A stretch of 64,000 nucleotides of DNA. It comes from Ruminococcus_G sp964621905. Its GTDB lineage: Bacteria; Bacillota; Clostridia; Lachnospirales; Lachnospiraceae. The notes beneath the pieces were generated by a model, which was not told the origin of the DNA, made no database searches, and worked only from the letters and a program-made list of their open reading frames with translations. The translations under genes and the position numbers were made by a program. Location: assembly GCA_964621905.1 (NCBI GenBank), contig CAZUNG010000002.1, positions 1 through 64,000 of the forward strand, read 5' to 3'. Numbering within the stretch: position 1 is the first letter of the stretch; each line of letters opens with the position of its first letter. Shown in pieces: positions 60,509 through 64,000 of the stretch.

Positions 60509-61516
60509 TTAGGAAGCGGCTTCCAGACTTTTTGCAATTGCAAGACGTTTTGCTTTTGCATCCATCTGTCCGCGAAGTACGTCGATAAATACAGCAATGA
60601 CGATTACAGCACCGATCACGATCTGCTGCAAATCGGAAGATACACCAATGAGGTCACATCCATTACGGATAACAGCTATCATCATAGCTCCGACTAACGT
60701 GCCCCAGACATTTCCTTTTCCGCCAAGGAAAGAAGCGCCGCCGATGATACAGGAAGCAATCGCATCCAGATCACCTTCCAGAGAAGCCAGCGGAACCGCT
60801 GAATTCAGACGTCCCATGTACACAAGTCCTGCAACTGCACAGAAGAAACCTGATGTTGCATAACAGAAGATCTGTACCCTGTCAGTGTTGATGCCGGCAA
60901 GTCTTGCTGCTTCTGCATTTCCTCCAAAGGAAAAGATCTTACGTCCAAGACCGGTTCTTGTCAGGAAAATATGCATTACTATGTACAGAAGGATTGTCAG
61001 TATAAAGGAAAATGGAATTTTTCCAACATTGGTCACACCGATAAACGTAACGCCTTTTGGAAAACCTGCAATTGCAGTTGCACCTGTGATCAGAAGAGCC
61101 AGGCCACGGCAGACGTTCTTCATCCCCAAGGTAGCGATAAACGGATGCGGAAGATGCAGCTTTGTCAGCAGAACACCATTGAAAGCTCCTGCAAGCGTTC
61201 CTACAACCAGACACACAAGAATCAGAATCAGCAGATTTTGAATATTAAATTTCTGCATCACCACACCAGAACAGCAGATGGAGATCGCAAGCAGAGAACC
61301 AGCTGAAAGGTCGATTCCTCCAAGCAGGATCACGCACAGCATGCCGACTGCCATCAACGCTATAATCGGTGTCTGGCGCAAAATATTCATAACATTCGCA
61401 AAAGCGAGGAACCTTCCTTCCGTTGCGATCGCCAGACCGATACATACAACGATCAAAGCCAAAAGCGGACCTAATTTACCGATAAATTCTTTTACTTTAC
61501 GATTGTTTTCTTTCAT
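60509..61516 (-). CDS. RbsC-like sugar ABC transporter permease
   Basis: 335 aa, about ten helices. Landmarks are LLGGIDLSAGSLLAISICCSG, LHLPHPFIATLGMKNVCRGL, and ASCIIGGASFLGGKGNVWGTL near the C-terminus. It works with the upstream ATPase and binding protein in CUT2-type sugar import. The start at 61516 is preferred, with GGAGGG upstream and an ATGA overlap with the ATPase gene. It is clearly related to the permease at 55318-56256 but ends in a different basic tail. Confidence 0.92.
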   Translation of the reverse strand: MKENNRKVKEFIGKLGPLLALIVVCIGLAIATEGRFLAFANVMNILRQTPIIALMAVGMLCVILLGGIDLSAGSLLAISICCSGVVMQKFNIQNLLILILVCLVVGTLAGAFNGVLLTKLHLPHPFIATLGMKNVCRGLALLITGATAIAGFPKGVTFIGVTNVGKIPFSFILTILLYIVMHIFLTRTGLGRKIFSFGGNAEAARLAGINTDRVQIFCYATSGFFCAVAGLVYMGRLNSAVPLASLEGDLDAIASCIIGGASFLGGKGNVWGTLVGAMMIAVIRNGCDLIGVSSDLQQIVIGAVIVIAVFIDVLRGQMDAKAKRLAIAKSLEAAS

Positions 61517-63012
61517 GATAGTTTCCCTCCCCATGCAGCTTTCATAATCGATTCCTGATTGAAATGCTCAGAGTCTCTGTCCAGTTCCCCCATGACTTTT
61601 CCCTCCCGCATTATGATTACGCGGTCACTCATACCCAGGATTTCCGGAAGTTCTGAAGAGATCATGATGACACACTTGCCTTCTTTGCAAAGTTTGTTCA
61701 TCACATGGTACACTTCAATTTTGGCACCTACATCAATTCCTCTCGTCGGCTCATCAAAAATGTAAATGTCAGCATCTGTATTTACCCACTTTGCGATTAC
61801 CACCTTCTGCTGATTCCCCCCTGAGAGGGTCCCCGCAGGCGTCTCAAGCGTCGGTGTCTTAATCTTATATGTCTCTACATTTTCCTGTCCGATCTTCTGA
61901 TATTTTTTCTGGTCCAGAAAACCATGATTCGTATCTTTATCAATAGTGGCAAGAAACAGGTTGTTCTTGACCGATGCGTCCAGAATCAGTCCTTCACCCT
62001 TTCTGTCCTCCGTCAGAAAGGCAATCTTATGGTGGATGGCATCCTTCGGAGTGCGAATGTTCGTCCTTTTTCCTTTAATGTAGACATCGCCGGTATCTTT
62101 CGGGTCAGCGCCGAATAATGCACGCATGGTTTCCGTTCTTCCGGCGCCGACCAGTCCGGCAAACCCCAACACCTGTCCTGCATAAGCAGTAAAATTTACA
62201 TTTCTGAGAACGCCGATACTGTTAAAATTCTCGATGCGAAGAAACTCTTCGCCTTTAGGATAAATTTCTTTTGGAAACAAATCATTCAGACTTCTCCCAA
62301 CCATGTCCGCGATCAGGCTGTCATTCGTCACCTGTTTAACCGGCTTGGTACTGATATGCTGACCGTCTCTCATGACCGTGATGCAGTCACAGATTTCAAA
62401 GATCTCTTCCAGCTTGTGTGATACAAAAACAATCGCGATGCCTTTATCCCGCAAAATATTGATCGTTTTCATCAGCTGGTTAACTTCATTCGCTGACAGT
62501 GATGATGTCGGCTCATCCATGATAATCAGTCTTGCCTCCGACAAAATGGATTTTCCGATCTCAACCATCTGCTGAACACCGAGTCCGAGTTTTCCGCAAA
62601 GTGTACGGGGATCTATCTTCTGTCCCAGCTGCTCCATGATCTCCGCCGCTTTTTTATGCATATAATGATAGTCCAGAAGGACTCCTTTTTTCTTATAATA
62701 ATTAATAAATAAATTGTCAGTGATACTTAAATCCGGTACAATATTTAATTCCTGATAAATACATCCTACTCCATATCTTTTTGCAATGTTTGGATTGGAC
62801 AGCACAACCTCTTTGCCGTCTATAATGATCTTTCCCTTCTCCGGCTGGTTGACTCCCGTAAAAACCTTAATCAATGTGGATTTTCCGGCTCCGTTTTCAC
62901 CGATCAGCCCATGCACTTCGCCGGTTTTGATCTGAAAGGACATATCATTCAATGCAATAACTCCAGGAAAGTATTTGGTAACATTCTGTAATTCCATGAT
63001 TACTTCGCCCAT
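61513..63012 (-). CDS. RbsA/MglA-like sugar ABC transporter ATPase
   Basis: 499 aa with two ABC domains. Domain 1 has Walker A GENGAGKST (about residue 40), signature LGVQQMVEIGKS, Walker B LIIMDEPTSSL and the switch VSHKLEE. Domain 2 has signature LSGGNQQKVVIAKW and Walker B YIFDEPTRGID; its own Walker A is the usual degenerate form (GLVGAGRTE). This is the normal, active layout and contrasts with the degenerate relative at 56249-57685. GAGGAGGG lies upstream of the start. Confidence 0.95.
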   Translation of the reverse strand: MGEVIMELQNVTKYFPGVIALNDMSFQIKTGEVHGLIGENGAGKSTLIKVFTGVNQPEKGKIIIDGKEVVLSNPNIAKRYGVGCIYQELNIVPDLSITDNLFINYYKKKGVLLDYHYMHKKAAEIMEQLGQKIDPRTLCGKLGLGVQQMVEIGKSILSEARLIIMDEPTSSLSANEVNQLMKTINILRDKGIAIVFVSHKLEEIFEICDCITVMRDGQHISTKPVKQVTNDSLIADMVGRSLNDLFPKEIYPKGEEFLRIENFNSIGVLRNVNFTAYAGQVLGFAGLVGAGRTETMRALFGADPKDTGDVYIKGKRTNIRTPKDAIHHKIAFLTEDRKGEGLILDASVKNNLFLATIDKDTNHGFLDQKKYQKIGQENVETYKIKTPTLETPAGTLSGGNQQKVVIAKWVNTDADIYIFDEPTRGIDVGAKIEVYHVMNKLCKEGKCVIMISSELPEILGMSDRVIIMREGKVMGELDRDSEHFNQESIMKAAWGGKLS

Positions 63013-63039
63013 GCTTATAACCGCCCTCCTCTTCTAAGA

Positions 63040-63077
63040 TATTACGTCCAAAGAGCACAGGCTCAATGGACGTAATA
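63040..63077 (-). repeat. Intergenic stem-loop between binding protein and ATPase genes
   Basis: An 11-base perfect inverted repeat (TATTACGTCCA and its complement) with a 16-base loop, without a U-tract. Such hairpins after binding-protein genes often stabilise that part of the mRNA or cause partial termination, giving more binding protein than transporter. Confidence 0.6.
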
Positions 63078-63099
63078 AGAAACGACATTCCGGGAACAT

Positions 63100-64000
63100 T
63101 TATTCAGCTGACTTCACCTTTGTTTCCAGATCAGTTTTGAATTCCTCAGCATTGTCTTTAGAGATAACCTTCTGTCCGGAATTGATCACAGCATCAACCT
63201 CTTCGCCGTTCATGATCTTAATTGCAGTTTCAATTCCCAATACACCCATATCATACGGTGACTGTGCCGTTGTCCCAAGCATCTCACCTGCTGCAACTCT
63301 TTCACATACCGGAATTGTTCCGTCAAACCCATAAACTTTTGTATCTGTTCCAGCTGCCACAACCGCATTGTATGCACCAGTGGCCATGGAATCTGCCGTT
63401 GTGATAATCAGATCTGCATCCGGATATTTCTGAAGCAGGTTTTCACTGACACTCATACCTTTTTCTTCTGTTGAATCTGCCGCCTGCGATTCTAATACTT
63501 CCACGCCTGCCTCTTCCAGACCTGCTTTGATACCAGCCTCTCTGGCATCATGTGTCGCATCACCGAGACGGCCGCGCAGGATGATTGCTTTCGCACCCTC
63601 TCCTACCTGTTCTCCGGCCCACAAAGCACCTTCTTTGGCAGCACTTTCATTACCTGTTCCGATAAAAGACACTTTGTCCGGAAGCGAAGAATCGGTATCT
63701 ACTGCAATTACCTTAATACCGGCATCCACTGCATTCTGCAGTGCCGGAAGAACAGTCTCATCGTTGGAAGGAGCCACACAGAGTACATCCACTCCCGCTG
63801 CTACCAGCGTCTCAATATTTTCCACCTGTTTCGCAACATCACTTTCCGAGTTCGGAGCAATAAATGTAAGGTCAACATTATTTTCTTTTGCCGTTACCTC
63901 TGCACCTGCTTTTACCAGAAACCAGTACTGATCCGCCAGAGATTTTACAACAAAACCCACTTTAATATCTTTCTTGCCTGCATCGGCAGTGTCACCTGAA
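63100..64000 (-). CDS. Sugar ABC transporter substrate-binding protein (N-terminus off window)
   Basis: The frame stays open to the right edge, so the protein is cut off; a GTG at 63960 is inside the gene, not its start. The visible part, about 300 residues, begins with a linker (SGDTADAGKKD) typical of the region after a lipobox. It then shows the periplasmic-binding-protein 4 fold: VGFVVKSLADQYWFLV, GVDVLCVAPSNDETV, ADLIITTADSMATGAYNAV and KVYGFDGTIPVCERVAAG. It is the first visible gene of the canonical sugar ABC operon. The ligand is not predictable. Confidence 0.92.
   Translation of the reverse strand, partial: SGDTADAGKKDIKVGFVVKSLADQYWFLVKAGAEVTAKENNVDLTFIAPNSESDVAKQVENIETLVAAGVDVLCVAPSNDETVLPALQNAVDAGIKVIAVDTDSSLPDKVSFIGTGNESAAKEGALWAGEQVGEGAKAIILRGRLGDATHDAREAGIKAGLEEAGVEVLESQAADSTEEKGMSVSENLLQKYPDADLIITTADSMATGAYNAVVAAGTDTKVYGFDGTIPVCERVAAGEMLGTTAQSPYDMGVLGIETAIKIMNGEEVDAVINSGQKVISKDNAEEFKTDLETKVKSAE

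Noticed and set aside
63100..63960. GTG at 63960 as the start of the second binding protein
   Set aside because: The frame remains open to the window edge and encodes a typical post-lipobox linker, so the gene is simply cut off.
1..64000. CRISPR array, tRNA or rRNA genes
   Set aside because: No regularly spaced repeats or tRNA/rRNA-like sequence was recognised on either strand by reading.

Overview
The window reads as chromosomal DNA of a spore-forming, low-to-mid GC Gram-positive of the class Clostridia, most like a gut Lachnospiraceae. The reasons are the gene content (YqfC/YqfD sporulation proteins, a long clostridial PBP2, a SepF/YlmH cluster, DUF896, DUF4317, DUF3048 and DUF2284 families), the strong AGGAGG ribosome sites, the frequent TTG/GTG starts and the dense same-strand packing. 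I see no rRNA or tRNA genes, IS elements, prophage genes or CRISPR array. No gene-free stretch exceeds about 300 bases.

Layout. 1-3.3 kb: the end of a sugar ABC operon (permease tail, binding lipoprotein), a WYL regulator and a TfoX/GyrI-like fusion protein. 3.4-8.3 kb: DUF2284, then yqfC-yqfD-phoH-ybeY and a DUF3048 lipoprotein. 8.3-11.3 kb: a proline operon with proB and proA separated by a DUF896 gene and 5-formyl-THF cyclo-ligase. 11.4-22.6 kb: miaB-mutS-mutL-miaA, a PLP enzyme and two coupled flavoproteins. 22.7-32 kb: the elongation and division-site cluster radC-mreB-mreC-mreD-PBP2-minD-minE-rodA-DacA, with no minC. 32-39 kb: a P-loop protein, a DUF378 membrane protein, then HlyD-like-PLPBP-sepF-ylmH-aroB-lspA-rluD. 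39-48.5 kb: cytidylate-kinase-like protein, TtcA, AI-2E family transporter, DTD, a lipoprotein, a GGDEF/EAL protein, a Dph6-like ATPase and RsgA.

48.7-55.3 kb is more accessory: a Rieske flavoprotein, a dicarboxylate/amino-acid symporter, a ClC-family gene behind a clear fluoride riboswitch, a short DUF4317 protein, a lone tyrosine recombinase, and two tandem cysteine-rich paralogues behind a sigma-K-like promoter (candidate spore-surface proteins).

55.3-64 kb, minus strand, holds the most unusual arrangement. A canonical sugar ABC operon (binding protein, RbsA-like ATPase, RbsC-like permease) ends at its own terminator. A second unit follows: an AraC-type response regulator, a YesM-type kinase with almost no extracellular domain, a two-domain ABC ATPase-like protein that has lost essentially every catalytic motif, and a second RbsC-like permease, with no second binding protein. 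I infer that the permease plus dead ATPase may act as a membrane sensor for the kinase rather than as a transporter. This is the best candidate for an undescribed system here.
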